Position numbers and translations under genes: made by a program. Of a stretch of 64,000 nucleotides of DNA, positions 22,814-35,400 are shown piece after piece. Position 1 is the first letter of the stretch, and each line of letters begins with the position of its first letter. This DNA is from Tulasnella sp. 424. Its lineage: Eukaryota > Basidiomycota > Agaricomycetes > Cantharellales > Tulasnellaceae. The notes beneath the pieces were generated by a model, which saw only the letters and a program-made list of their open reading frames with translations, did no database searches and had not been told where the DNA came from. The stretch covers positions 124,001 to 188,000 of the forward strand of contig WSUB01000031.1 in NCBI GenBank assembly GCA_019633425.1. Direction: 5' to 3'.

Positions 22814-24447
22814 TAGATAGCGTCGCACCCGTACACTTGTTTCCATACAAGGTTATATCAATGTGACCTGTTGTCCGCGCCGGGAAAACCGCTCCGACTA
22901 CAAATCTTTCCTTATCAATGCCATGACGTAGTTTGGCCCGAGTTCGAAGCCAGCACGACGCGTACCCATCGCGACATCCACGGAGAGTGCGTCGAAGACA
23001 TCACGCAGGAAGCACATCCAAAGGAACCACAAAATGTCAACGAGCGGTTTTTGATAGGGAGGGGTAGTTGGAAAAGATACGCTAAGCGATTCTAACTATG
23101 TTGGGTGGAAGTTTGACACCGATACACGTATAGCGGGAGCATCGCGATGCGATTCCTGACCCAAAGCGCTACTCGATATGCACAGTTCGCGTCGTGCACG
23201 TCTGTCGAAAGTAAGCAAGTTGTATCAGCTCCATAATACATTGAGATTTGCCGATTGCTCCACGTGAGTGGCACCCACTGGCGAAGAAGTGCTTACCAGA
23301 GTTCCAAGTGGGAGAACCATGACCCGTCGAGGTTAAATGTGACATTTGCCGTGGTTAGGACGGGCCTTGGCGCTGAAATTGCGAGGTATATGGACTTTCA
23401 AAGGCCACTCTTGACGGTCGAGCGAGCTTGAGAGAACGGCACAGCTGTGTTGATCGCTCTCGAGGCTGCATTTCCTCTTGGTAGTGGCCGTTTCAGTTAT
23501 GAACCTTCGCTTTCGACGCCGCAATCTGGGACGGACGAGAGGAAACTTGTCGTTCGAAACCAACGACGCGTCAGCTAGTCACGTTCAAAAAATGCGAGCG
23601 ATATCAGCTGACCTCGAACGGGACGTGCTCCCGGTTGCTCATGCCTCGCAGTTCTCATTGCATAGGTTGGTCATTTCTGTAATGCCAACCGTTGGCGCCG
23701 GTTGGGACAACCTGCACGGAAGGGGAGACGCCAAGGGCGCGGTCTGCTATGCTATCGCTTCTCATCAATCGATACGGTAGTCCCGCCTTCCGGATATTGG
23801 AATCGAGGATCAAGGGTGAGGGGACGTTGTGATCGCGGTGCACTAGACGAGAGGATGTAGGCCACTCTGGGCGGTCTCCACCAGTCTGCATCAAACAAGC
23901 CCAGCATTTCGGGCGGCTAACGCGAGCACTTGCGTGTAGTGGAAGAGCTGGTATGGGAGGGCGTCGAAAAGAGCGAGGCGCAGCCCTGCAGAGAGAGCGG
24001 GAGGGGCGTCAGTCTAAATGCCGATGCCTGGATGAGCGTTGAGTCCATTGACTCGCAAGCTGGACCCACGGGCAGCTCATTCACGCCATCTGTCGTAGGT
24101 ATTTCGATCGGTCCGGAAAGATATGCTTGGATGTCGTGCTGTCGAAAGCGAGCTGGAGGGTGGGGGGCCAGAGGCCCGTTGGTGGTGAACAGAGAGGGAA
24201 GAAGCTGACACTAGGCACCATTGAAACTCCGACGACGGCCTCCTCGCTATTATATATTGCTCGCCCACTTCGTTCCAGCGTTGCAATGGGATATCATAGA
24301 ACGTAGCGACGACAACAAGTGATAGGAAAGCTATATCGAAAGGAGCATCCTCGCTATGGCGAAGGCTTGCGCTGATCGAAACGATAGAGAAGAAATAGCA
24401 GACCAAACACAAACTCTCGATAGGGCGTATGCCGACGCGTCTTTCGG

Positions 24448-25140
24448 TCAGAACTGCCCAAACCACGACTCGGGAGGCGTCTGCGGATCGGAGGAGGTCG
24501 ACGAGGACGGCCATAGACTGGCGGCATCGAGCTGCGGATGAGGAATGGATGCACCTGGAATTGAATCCGGAGAGGGACTGTAATCACCATTCGCCGATGA
24601 CCCGCTTGGGGAACTCGCGGGCAGCGGAAAGGTTCGAATCGGAACCTCGGGGATCTCTCGATGTTTCCGTTGGGTGTGTAGCTTGACCGAGTCCTTGCGA
24701 CTACTCCTAGAGACAAAAAAGCGTTCAGCGATGTGTACTGCTGATGTAAACGAGGGTCTAGTTTCGTGGAGGGACGAACGCACCGATAATCGCAGCCCTC
24801 GACAGAGCAGCCAAACGCCCTCAAATGACCCGCCTGACATCTTGAGCAGGCCGCTGGGTCCCAGAATTTCCTATTGCAATATTCACAAACGTATGATTTG
24901 GTTCTCGTGTGCCTTGGATGGGGAAAACGCGTGATTATAAGCTGCGAAGACCGTGCAGGGGAAAAGCGGCATGCCGCATGCGCCTGAGACCCACTGTGCA
25001 TTCGTGTGTTTGCGAAGACTAGATTTATCCTACGGACATTTTAGAATGCATGATGTCAGAACTGAAGAAGAAGACGCGGGTTATGAGTTGATCAAGCGAC
25101 GTACCGCAAGTATCTTGTGACAATAGAGACACGGCGGCAT
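24448..25140 (-). CDS. C2H2 zinc-finger protein of repeat A (A3 copy), intact
   Basis: Four exons: 25140-25105, 25029-24995, 24912-24784, 24706-24448; introns 75, 82 and 77 bp; 152 residues. Finger 1 (C-x2-C-x12-H-x4-H) starts at residue 4 and is spread over exons 1-3; its last His codon is the first full codon of exon 3. Finger 2 region (YVCEYC...CSRCQAGH) is Cys-rich and non-canonical. Finger 3 is C-x4-C-x12-H-x4-H (FGCSVEGCDY then VKLHTQRKH), split by intron 3. The C-terminus is Ser/Pro-rich, ending PPESWFGQF. All splice sites are GT-AG and keep frame. Likely nucleic-acid binding, probably nuclear; target unknown. Paralogues at 34771-35459, 43984-44681 and the broken 8029-8624. Confidence 0.8.
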
Positions 25141-25210
25141 GATCACAAAACCAGAGAAAAGACAGGAATCTGGGCAAGTGTCGAGCGATGCTATGTCGGA
25201 CAACAGCTCT

Positions 25211-25218
25211 CTTATATA
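25211..25218 (-). promoter_or_regulatory. TATA box of the A3 zinc-finger gene
   Basis: TATATAAG on the minus strand, 71 bp upstream of the ATG. The same motif and spacing (70-74 bp) occurs before all four zinc-finger copies. Confidence 0.6.
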
Positions 25219-26475
25219 CCCGCAGCAGACTGATATTTACCTTTGAGTCCCTGGTGTGAAGTTCGCCGTCTTTTTGTATTTGAATCTCTTGTACCAGGTC
25301 GCCGGGCGGTAGTCGGCAGACCCTTGGTCAACACCCCGGTGGATCTCGCTCTAAATAGAAAAGGAGCCTAGAATGTTTACGTTTTCGAGAAAGGGAGGTT
25401 GATCGGCGACCTTTACGCTGCGCTCAGGTGTTCTGAAGGCCTGTCAGCTCTTGGTCCGGTTAACCTGAGTCTCGCCACTAGGGGATCCAAACCCCAGTGA
25501 TTTTTATCTTTCCAGAAACCACTCATTTTCTTTAAACAGCGACAGAGCGTGTACAGCAAACTCTGGAATGAGCTCGAATAAATTATTGTAAGTACGAACT
25601 GTCCCCTACTGCACCAAAGGTATACGACAGGCGATACATGGCTGGCATTAAATTGGTCGGGGCTTTCATCTCTAAAAATTAGCAAGCAAGTGAGCCTGCA
25701 TAAATACATAAAACTTTGAGTAATTCCGAGGCTTTTGGGAACGAGTGATTCCGAGTTTACTCTGGTCGCGCCCTCCAGGTTCGCAAGGCAAGTCCCCGGT
25801 GGCTGATTTTCCCATGACCTCGGCGAACAGGCCAACACCACTCCACCGAGCTATATTCCCGACGCTTTGCATGATTTTTTTTTGGGACTATTTTATACAG
25901 GGTCTAGTGAGCCCCGTAAAACTCTCTAACAAGATACATTTCCAATACTTCAGCTACAGTGCCAAGCTCCCGCCCAAGTCGACGTCAGGCACCAACATCA
26001 AACCTCAGTTATGATGCTCAAGGATTAGAATATTAAGCCTTTTCGGCTTAAAGCAGGGCCTCTGTATAGCTTACATATCGGGGCAAAAGACTATAGCGCG
26101 GCAATCATAGCGCTGACGTACGATCGAAAGAGCGTCCTCTGCCATGCTCGGGAAACCCAAGGCAAGCAGCACCAGGACCCTGTCACATATAATGATGATG
26201 AGCACTTTTATATACTATTTTCTCAGAATTTACGTCCCCGTCAAATAGCTACGGGGCTGGACCTATGTGGATAAGGACAAACCATCTCCAGGTAGTACCC
26301 TCCAAACGGGCTTCATGGCATCAGAGGTCAATGCTTCACGTTCCTGCCACATGATACACTCGCTGCAGGCATCGGCCGGTTATCAGAGAGTAGCGGTGGG
26401 TAGCAAAACCCCTAGTAACGTCTGACAGGGACACTACGCTTGAAGCTTTGGGGCGAGAACCGCGGTTTCCTCTAC

Positions 26476-26631
26476 GGCGAAAGACGAGCGTCTCGGCGGC
26501 GACAGCCGGTAAATGCGAGGCTTTCGCCCAGTCACATCCGAACAAGTTATACACCGCAAGTCAACCTCTTCTGCTGGATTTGGCGAAGGACGAGTGTCTC
26601 GGCGACAACCGGCAAACGCGGGGCCTTCGCC
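26476..26631. repeat. Two tandem hairpin units at the right end of A3
   Basis: Unit 1 (26476-26528) is bounded by GGCGAAAG and CTTTCGCC; unit 2 (26582-26631) by GGCGAAGG and CCTTCGCC. Both hold an (A/C)GACGAG(C/T)GTCTCGGCG core followed by C(A/G)GCCGG-type sequence. Compare 9966-10139 in A1. Role unknown; the position just inside the element end suggests a terminal structure. Confidence 0.55.
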
Positions 26632-26700
26632 CCACCAAATATTTGATACAGAAATTCTAAAGTGCCTATCGGATTTAGGCCGCCTAGATATAATAAAATT

Positions 26701-28221
26701 TAGATGTGCCCTGGTCATTTCCCACACATTTGCCTCATTGTTCGGGTTCCGGACATTACCAAACTCCCCTAGGTCTTGTGTTTGCAACTTCTCGTGGAGC
26801 CTTGTACTTGTTTTCCCATTTAGAGCTATTTTTTGCACGTTTTGCGTCGATACAAGCTGGGTCGCTCGTCCCCAGGGTTCTCGAAACAATCGTGCTCTCT
26901 TTGACCCCCTCCCGTCCACATCTCTTGCAGCACTGCTTTCACTTCAGCATGACGACGTACTTACAACTGTTCAAGACCTTCGCTAGAAGGGCTTATGATA
27001 AAGTGCGCGCGTTGAGGGGGTGACTTCCCAGCCCTTTTCCTCCTTCACCGCTCCAGAGATACAACTCACCTTATTAGTACGAATTGTATAATAACCACTT
27101 TCCGGCATTACTGCCAATTATTGTGGTGGTACAAGCCAGAATGAATGTAAGAGCCTTCACCAAGGAGCCGTCCACCCCCTCCGGCAAACTTTCTGCGATA
27201 GCTCTTCCTCCGAACACAACACTATGAGGCAGAGCACGGATTTAGATAATAAACTACTACACATACCATCATGTCAAATTTCATGATACCACGTTTAGTA
27301 TATAGGGAGCTATTACGAATGCAATGTGGTCGAAAGGCCAGCGCCACACTAAATTCCCACGCTTCTGAGCAGAGCTTGACTGCGACGTCCCTCTTCTCCT
27401 CCGTGAACGATATGAACGACGACATGGGAGTGTTGCCAGAACGCTGATACCTTGTGGCTCTGACATGCAGGGTGTAGGCCTGGATTGAAATGGGGGGAAA
27501 TTGACCTTGTTCATGGTGGGAGGCACGGGCGACGCGCTCTCCTCAATGGAGAGGGGAAGCAGATGCGGGCGTCAAAGTCATGCCTGAGCTGCTATCGCCT
27601 TTAAATTTAGCCGGATCAATCTACCCCTAGTACATAAGCTCCTGTTCAAGTTTGGCGTCTATAGCGTCAAAGCCCAATAGCGATTTGCACGTTTCTTTCT
27701 GGGACGGGATCGGCTATCGCCCCTCCAGAATGCAGCCTTCACGAAGCTCGAACCAAACAAATCACGGCTCATTTTTTTCACATCATTCCATTTTATCACC
27801 TATCTGCTATATCCATGCCAAGTATCTGAGCTGCAAGGTGGGAAGTGGGTGAGAAGTGAGGGGTAAAGTCACCCCCCGAATCGTGGCACCTTGTCATAAG
27901 CCCCTCCTAGAGGAGGAGCTCGCACCGGAGCTAAGGGGCTTACATCCGTGAGCCTATGAGGTCCAAAGGATAGCGAATGCGGTGTTGAATGCTATTTGGT
28001 CAGAAGACGGACCCACGCTTTTGGTCCCCCAACTCGATCACGAACCCTTGCAGCCAAACGACCACATGATAATGTAGATCTCCGTGCTATGCTTTGGAAC
28101 ATTCTCAGTCTATTCCTGAAGCGTCTCACCGCTCGACCATGTCGCCTTCCCATCACCCCCACTACGAATGGCTTTACAATACACCCAAACTCGTGTAAAT
28201 AGCTTAGAGATGGACCCCTCA
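26701..28221. other. Gene-poor stretch, unrecognised ORFs
   Basis: A plus-strand ORF (26706-27023, 105 codons) with a plausibly coding tail and a minus-strand ORF (27425-27222, starts MSSFISFTEEKRDVAVKLC) are visible but unassigned. A hairpin lies at 27896-27943. Nothing else recognised. Confidence 0.3.
27896..27943. repeat. Nested inverted repeat
   Basis: Outer arms ATAAGCCCCT / AGGGGCTTAC (one mismatch at the ends), inner perfect arms CCTCCT-AG-AGGAGG (27903-27916) and AGCT...AGCT. It could fold into a cruciform or an RNA hairpin. Confidence 0.45.
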
Positions 28222-28812
28222 TTAGCTCCAAAATAGCGCAAAAATGGGGGGAGAGGGAAAAAAAATAGAAATTCGAATATCAATGTCCTGTATTGCCCGA
28301 TTAACGTATAACCCCGCGTGCCGAACGAGACGCCCGCGCGAAGTAAATTCAACCGCGGGCGACCCGTCTACCATAGGTGTCAGCTTTGCTCCGTCCTTGA
28401 TGGGGCTTTCGTGCGTGTCTATCGGTCGACCTGGATAAATGAAACAATAGCAGCTCAGAGAAATGCTCAGAAGGGTCAAGGCTGGGATACGCACCAAAAA
28501 GGATTCCGCTTCCGAATTTGATGACATGGTTACTAGCTTGTACGATATGGTGTTCTCATGAGGATTGCGTTGAACCCATTCTAGATCATTCTCTGGCACT
28601 GAAATGGGGACCTCGCAAGGCACCTCCCCTCCGCCCTCTGTACTCCGCACGAACTGCTCCGATACAACCTTTACCAGGCGAGCGTAACTTCTGATCGGCT
28701 TGCTGTAGATAAGATTCTTTGCTCGTCTCTGAACGACTTGAATGTTGTCGCGGATGAGTGTGAGTACAGCAGCGAGGCGAGGGTGATTCTGTGCGGCAAA
28801 GGTCTGTGCCAT
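28222..28812 (-). CDS. Hypothetical protein with possible membrane segment
   Basis: Single open frame of 196 codons starting MAQTFAAQNHPRLAAVLTL. The N-terminal half is soluble and helical; a hydrophobic stretch IPALTLLSISLSCYCFIY (about residues 105-125) could be a membrane segment or a retained intron. A GTGCGT...ATCCAG pair flanks it, but the phases do not match. A TATAAAG motif (28963-28969, minus) lies ~150 bp upstream. No family recognised. Confidence 0.35.
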   Translation of the reverse strand: MAQTFAAQNHPRLAAVLTLIRDNIQVVQRRAKNLIYSKPIRSYARLVKVVSEQFVRSTEGGGEVPCEVPISVPENDLEWVQRNPHENTISYKLVTMSSNSEAESFLVRIPALTLLSISLSCYCFIYPGRPIDTHESPIKDGAKLTPMVDGSPAVEFTSRGRLVRHAGLYVNRAIQDIDIRISIFFPSPPIFALFWS

Positions 28813-29003
28813 ATCGCAAAGTGGTGGATCTTCTACAGCTGTGGATTTCCGCGCCAGAATATATGGCCCGGTTACTCTTTAGAAGAATGAGAATGGGCTA
28901 TCACTCACCAGAAATTCAAAGTGAATGGCAGAGCTCTGGGGGAGTCGCCGTGTGTGGGGCGACTTTATAACCCTTCAACGTCTGCCAACACGTGCCCCGT
29001 TAC

Positions 29004-30220
29004 ATGGGGAAGAACCAGAGTGAATGCACCTCAGTTAGTATCTACAGGTTAAACGGCTTTCCCAACAAATCTCCGCTTCAAACACCTTTCCGGCAGCTCC
29101 ATGACCATCAGGCTGGGTCAAGCATTTGCGCCCTGAAGGCAAAGTCTACTATCAATCTTCTCCAGCCCAGAATGTTCCAGATACCGATCACGACAGGTGG
29201 GAGCTGCTGTCATAGTTTACAATGCTCTCTAGACGATCTGGAGCGATGGTTTCCGTCCACCAACCCTGAAGTATATCTCAATATGCCAAACCCTTCGCGA
29301 CTGGATCCTAACAAAACCGTCGAACAAACTACGATTCGATTTTCCGGGCTGCGAGGAGCATCATTGAAGAGTTCGCTCGGGAATGCTGATATTCAAGACG
29401 CGGAAGCATTCTTATTTGTGGCTGCAATCCTCGGGAACACCGTCGACGTCGACTACTACTTGGTTGATCATGAAAATGCGTCCCCTTCTGGCTTCAACCC
29501 GTCGACGTTGATCGAGAACTGCTGGGAATCGACCCTTATGAGTCATACGATCATCTCCGTAAGTAGTTCTACCAAAGGCTAGTATATATTCGTCGTTGGG
29601 GTAGCTTTCTCAGTGAATACCGTGGAACGTGTCTTCGAATGGCAGTTGTGGTAAGTGGCCATTCATTCGACACTGCGTCCCACTTTTTGACTTTATACCA
29701 TGTTATTCGCGTACAGAGCGGAGGAATCATATGGTACGTTTTGGCTCGTGTATGGAAACATCAGTAACTGACAGGAGCAAGTTACGGACAGCCTTGCAAC
29801 ATTGTTGCTATCTTCTAAATCCCTCAATCACGGTATCGCAGCAGCGGCTTCCCTCGGCAGCATTGCGTTGTTCATGTCACTTTATCTTTACTAACGCCAT
29901 TCTAACCCCAAGCTCGGCATGTGGTGAGTAGGCTGTTGCGGTGGAGATGCCAGTAGCCAGTGTTAATTATTGCGAAAACGACAGAGCGCATAGTTATCAA
30001 GGAGCGAAAGTTCCAACACGGATTACGCCCACTTTCCATACTTCTATCCCTGCCTCAAGCTTTGACGATTTGGGCGGGACTCTTGTTTGAAATCGTACTT
30101 GTACAATCGGTCACGCCGCTGGACGGAACTTCAGCGAAAATAGGAGATTCTCTTGCTTGGAGAGCACCCCCGGTAGCAGCAATCCTCGTTTTTCTCATCG
30201 CCGGAGGTGGCAGCATATGA
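29004..30220 (+). CDS. Multi-exon hypothetical membrane protein, structure uncertain
   Basis: Coding-like segments on the plus strand. The first contains LERWFPSTNPEVYLN and DVDYYLVDHENASPSG. Several strong splice sites follow (GTAAGT at 29559, GTAAGT near 29650, GTGAGT near 29930, CGACAG near 29985). The last segment has two hydrophobic stretches, PLSILLSLPQALTIWAGLLF and VAAILVFLIAGG, before a stop at 30220. Exon phases between 29559 and 29985 could not all be reconciled, so the gene may be damaged. Function unknown; membrane location is inferred from hydropathy only. Confidence 0.4.
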
Positions 30221-30485
30221 TTGATTTTGCCTTCCCGACATGTATCTCATCCGGTCACAGGTCAAGGTTTCCAGGTCCATGGACACCTCCGCCGCCAGCG
30301 AAGGCTATGTCTTCACAGATATTTGGAAGAACACGTTGTCGGCGTGAAGTCCTGCAAGACTGCTTGCTTTCCAGATAGTCTACTACTCTTCAACTGCCCC
30401 CCCCCCCCCCATTTAGTATAAGCATAATTACATGACATTTATATCCAATGCGCGACTTCTACCGGGCGTTGCAAAAGGCTTGGCA
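30221..30485. other. Intergenic with poly-C run
   Basis: Contains a 14-C homopolymer at 30397-30410. No gene seen. Confidence 0.5.
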
Positions 30486-32424
30486 TACCCCGCAGAGCCT
30501 CCCCTTAGAATCTGAAGTTGCTGTCGATTGTCCAACAGATCAGACTTCATGAGATCAGAACCCAAGCTTTAGGAGAGCTCTCTTGATCAGGATGATCTTC
30601 CATGTAAAACCGTTAATCTTGTGCAGTACTCATAGAGGAGCTGCGATGTTACGAGACTTTCGACTGTACCTTGGAGATCCGACTTGGAGATGGTTCTGAC
30701 CGCAGGTGCGCTGCGTTCACACCACCGCCCGACGTGTCGACTGAGATATTCGACAAACCGTCCTAAACGAAAATCGTGTTTGGGGGGATAGCAACAGCTT
30801 TAAGATTAGAAAAGAGTCTTTGCCAGGTGTCGTGGCCCTATACAATATAGTCCAGGGGAGAGGGCAGTCTAAACCGGCTTCGTTCCGATTTCGCACCAAT
30901 CTGGACAGACGCGTTTCATCCCCGTCCCCAGTGCGGTCAGTCAGCTCACCCACTCGCCGCGCCGACCATCCACACCATAGCCTTTATGCACTTCCTACTC
31001 TATACTCCACACTTTCCTCTGCATCAGCGTAGCAGCACCAGGTCGGATTCGCCACCCCTTCTCGCTGTGTCGAAACCCCGTGCAGATAGAAACGACACTC
31101 TTACGGACGGCCCATCATCTAGTCGACCCAAGGTTTCGATGAAACCCAGAGGCTATTGAAACCGTTAATTTAGCAAGGGCCCCATTTTTTCTGGGGTATA
31201 TACGTGGCTCGTGAGCTGTACACAGAACAGCGTTGGGCCTTGATCCAAATTAGGGATTGGCGGCCGACTCTCATTCGCACATACATGGCCTCCTTTTCGT
31301 CAAACATACATGTATGATGCACCTCAAATCAAAAATCAAATTACATATTGGGATTAAGGTAATGTTGATGTGCTCTTATTTCATCTCTGGACCTCGTCAG
31401 CGAGGCTTGGGCCACTTGGATGATCCTTGCCACCGGCTCGCCTCAGTTCGAAATCTCATTTCGTTCTTCCAGTTTAACGACGTATCAGGACCCTTGGTCA
31501 TGAAACTACCCTCGGTGCGCTTCTCCATGTGATCCAAGGTGGCAAGCCCATCAGTGTTTGCGAGTTGGCGCATGTCCCAGATTCTCGGATCCGAGAGCTT
31601 CCTTAGTTGAAGAAAGGACGTGCAGCACTGTCACAATGTCCGCTTCATCCATTATAGCAAGTCAAACATAAGAGGAAATTAACACGACTCCCTAGAGGCC
31701 TCGTAAGAGAGCCGGGGCGGTCCATACCTTTCCAGGCTGGGTCGATCAGGCCCCGAGGCCTTCAGGCTTCTGGTGATTGGTGTACTCGGCCCTCTCTGTG
31801 TGCTGAATAGGCGCCCGTCTCGGCTCTGAAGGTCCAAAAGTCGACATTTGCAAGCTGGCAAGATGCCTTGTTGGAATGGAAGTGTAGGATGGAAGCGATA
31901 TCTGAGGTTAGTGGGTATATATGTCCCCTCTTCGCCACTACCTTGTGACCTTTCCTCGTCGTCCTTGGCCAGTCATGGCCATTGGGTGTTTCAAAAGGTT
32001 TCTTTCGCGTATTGCAACCAAATGTATCTTGGAGAGTGCTGATGCTGCTGTATCATGATATTTGAGGAAGAGCTGAACGTCGACTTTGTGCGTAGAAACA
32101 ACAAAAGTTTGCGAGTCGGACGTCGTCCGCCGTCTTCTTGCCTCCCATCCCTTCCATCACGAGCAACAACCACAGCCGTTGCTTCCAACCTTGGTCCTCT
32201 AAAAATTCCACCGCCCCATCCACCTTACGACTGGAACAACAAACGATGAGAGTCAAGATCTAGTGTCAATGTGGGAGAGGCAAGAATCGCGAGGAGTGCT
32301 GGCTTCCCCTCGTCAGTCAAAGTCTCAATATTAGTGAGATTCAACACTGGAAGTACGAGCAAGAACGAGTGGATGGTGTATGTTCAGTTACTCTACCCAG
32401 GGGCCCTCATTAGGTTCTCCAAAT
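30486..32424 (+). repeat. Repeat B, copy B2
   Basis: Direct copy of B1 (19858-21410), with an insertion-rich middle (about 30720-31110 has extra sequence). It is followed directly by A4 at a junction near 32425, where the left ~500 bp of repeat A is missing relative to A3. No recognised product. Confidence 0.7.
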
Positions 32425-35400
32425 CGTTCGGTGTAGAAGGGGGAGTTTTCACCTGGGGTCGACAACATCCCACGTTAGGAACCTCCCATCCCTGTCGAGA
32501 CTGCACCACCAACGCCCTCCCTCTTCAACTATGCTTTCCCCACCTTTCGCCTTCCGCTCGTATACATAAGCTGGCGCTGAGGGCCATGGATCGCGTTCAG
32601 CGAGCACTCGTGAGGTAAGCGTGTTTGCACTCCCAGATCGCGTTCAGGACTAGCAAACCATACCTCTCTCTTCGTCCAGCAGGAAGGCTGAGGCACCGCA
32701 AATTACACGTCCACAGCAGATCTCCGAAGACATTCGGACTTGGATGGCTATTGCATGACTCGTTGATGGCTTTGCGACCCCGCCGAATTCCTTTCGTTCC
32801 AGGTGTTTCAATCTCAACTGCCCGCATCCCCCCCTCCACCAAAGCTCTCTCCTTCGCACAAACGACGGCAACTGGCCACAGCTACCTCGCACTCTAGCAG
32901 AACACCCTCGTTTCCGTCCCGATATGAAGCCTTCCAGCATGCCGCCTCCACCGCCTTCGTCCCCCACCCATCGCCGACGATGCCAGGACCTCCCGCACCC
33001 AAACAAGGTCGTACGGCAAGAACGCGCTTGCACGTGGATACCGATCCCGGAGAACCGTCGTATACGGTACGGAGACCTCTGGTGTGTCCGTCGAGAGGCC
33101 CGACGACTGCGCGAAGGAGCCCGCCATTGTCTGAGCGGGCAGAATATGTTCTTCCTAGATAGCGTCGCACCCCGTACACTTGTTTCCATACAAGGTTATA
33201 TCAATGTGACCTGTTGTCCGCGCCGGGAAAACCCCTCCAACCACAAATCTTCCATTAGCAATGCCATGACGTAATTTGGCCCAAGTTCAAAGCCAGCACG
33301 ACGCGTACTTATCGCGACATCCACAGAGAGTGCGTCGAGGACATTGCGTAGGAAGCACATCCATAGGAACCATAAACTGTCAACGAGCGGTTTTTGATAG
33401 GGAGGGGTAATTGGAAAGGATACGCTAAGCGATTCTAACTATGTTGGGTGGAAGTTTGACACCGATACAGGTATAGCGGGAGCATTGCGACGCAATTCCT
33501 GACCCAAAACGCTACTCGATATGTATAGTTCGCGTCGTGCATGCCTGTCGAAAATAAGCAAGTTGTATTAGCTCCATAATACATTAAGATTTGCCAATTG
33601 CTCCACGTGAGTGGCACCCACTAGCGAAGAAGTGCTTACAAGAGTTCCAAGTGGGAGAACCACGACCCCGTTCGGGGTTAAAGGTCACGTTTGCCGTGGT
33701 GAGGATGGGCCTTGGTGCTGAATTGCGAGGTCTTAGACTTTCAAAGGGCACTCTTGACTCGCGCGACCTTGAGAGAACGGTGCGGCTGTGTTGGTCGCTC
33801 TGGGGGCTGCGTTTTCTTCTTAATAGTGGCCGTTTCAATCGCTTTCGACGCCGCAACGTCGGACGGACGAGAGGAACGCTGGTCGTTCGAAACCAGCGAT
33901 GCATCAGCTAGTCGCGTTCAAAAAAATGCGAGCGACATCAACTGACCTCGAACGGGATGTGCTCCAGCTTGCTCATGCCTCGTCGCCCTCATTGCCTAGG
34001 TTGGTCATTTCTGCAATGCCAACCGTTGGCGCCGGTTGGGACGCCGTGAACGGTGGGGAAACGCCAAGGGGGCGGTTTGCTATGCTATCGCTTCTCATCA
34101 ATCGATAGTCCCGCCTTCCGGCTTTTTGAATCGAGGATCAAGGGTGAAGGACGTTGTGATCGCGGTGCACTAGACGAGAGGATGGTGGGCCACTCCGGGC
34201 GGTCTCCATCAGTCTGCATCAAACGAGCCCAGCATTTCGGACGGCTAACGCGAGCACCTGCGTGTAGCGGAAGAGCTGGTATGGGAGGGTGCCGAAAAGA
34301 GCGAGGCGCAGCCCTGCAGAGAGAGCGAGAGGGGCGTCAGTCTAAATGCCGATGCCTGGATGAGCGTTGAGTCCGTTGACTCGCAAGCTAGACCCACGGG
34401 CAACTCATTCACGCCGTCTGTCGTAGGTATTTCGCTTGGTCCGGAAAGGCATGCTTGGATGTCGTGCTGTCGAAAGCGAGCTGGAGGGTGGGGGCCAGAG
34501 GCCCGTCGGTGGTGAACAGAGAGGGAAGAAGTTGACACTAGGCACCATTGAAACTCCGACCACGGCCTCCTCGGTACTATGTATTCCTCGTCCACTTCGT
34601 TCCAGCGTTGCAATGGGATATCATAGAGCGTACTACGTAGCGACAACAACAAGTGATAGGAAAGCTATATCAAAAGGAGCATCCTCGCTATGGCGGGAGC
34701 TTGCGCTGATCGAAACGATAGAGAAGAAATAGCAAACTCTCGATAGGGCGCATGTCGACGCGTCTTTCGGTCAGAACTGCCCAAACCACGACTCGGGAGG
34801 CGTCTGCGGGTCGGATGAGGTCGACGAGGACGGCCATGGACTGGCGGCATCGAGCTGCGGCTGAAGAATGGATGCACCATGAATTGGATCAGGAGAGGGA
34901 CTGTAATCACCACTCGTCAATGAACCGCTTGGGGAACTCGCGGGCAGCGGAAAGGTTCGAATCGGAACCTCGGGGATCTCTGGATGTTTCCGTTGGGTAT
35001 GTAGTTTGACCACGTCCTTGCGACGACGCCTAGAGACAAAGAATATGTTCAGCGATGTGTGCTGCTGATGTAAATGAGGGTCTAATTTCATGTAGGGGCG
35101 AACGCACCAAAAATCGCAGACAGAGCAGCCAAACAGGTTCAAATGACCCGCCCGACATCTTGAGTAGGCCGCTGGGTCCCAAAACTTCTTATTGCAATAT
35201 TCACAAACATATGATTTGGTTCTCGTGTGCCTTGGACGGGGAAAACGCGTGATTATAAGCTACGAAGACCGTGTGGGGAACAGCCGCATGCCGCATGCGT
35301 CGTCTGAGACCCACTGTGCATTCGTGTGTTTGCGAAGACTAGATTTATCCTACGGACATTTAGAATGCATGATGTCAGAACTGAAGAAGAAGACGCGGGT

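Larger units (their letters stand above)
21411..26700 (+). repeat. Repeat A, copy A3 (most complete)
   Basis: Full-length relative of A1, including the intact zinc-finger gene on its minus strand and the terminal paired hairpins. It contains the assembly gap. Edges are approximate. Confidence 0.75.

Noticed and set aside
22353..22850. 165-codon ORF containing a long run of X
   Set aside because: It is translated through the 100-N gap and a duplicated flank, so it is an assembly artefact.
24625..24645. GGTTCGAATC, resembling a tRNA T-loop
   Set aside because: It lies inside zinc-finger exon 4 in coding phase; no acceptor, D or anticodon stems surround it.
28370..28520. GTGCGT...ATCCAG intron inside the ORF at 28222-28812
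   Set aside because: Good-looking sites, but donor and acceptor phases do not match, so the ORF was left unspliced.
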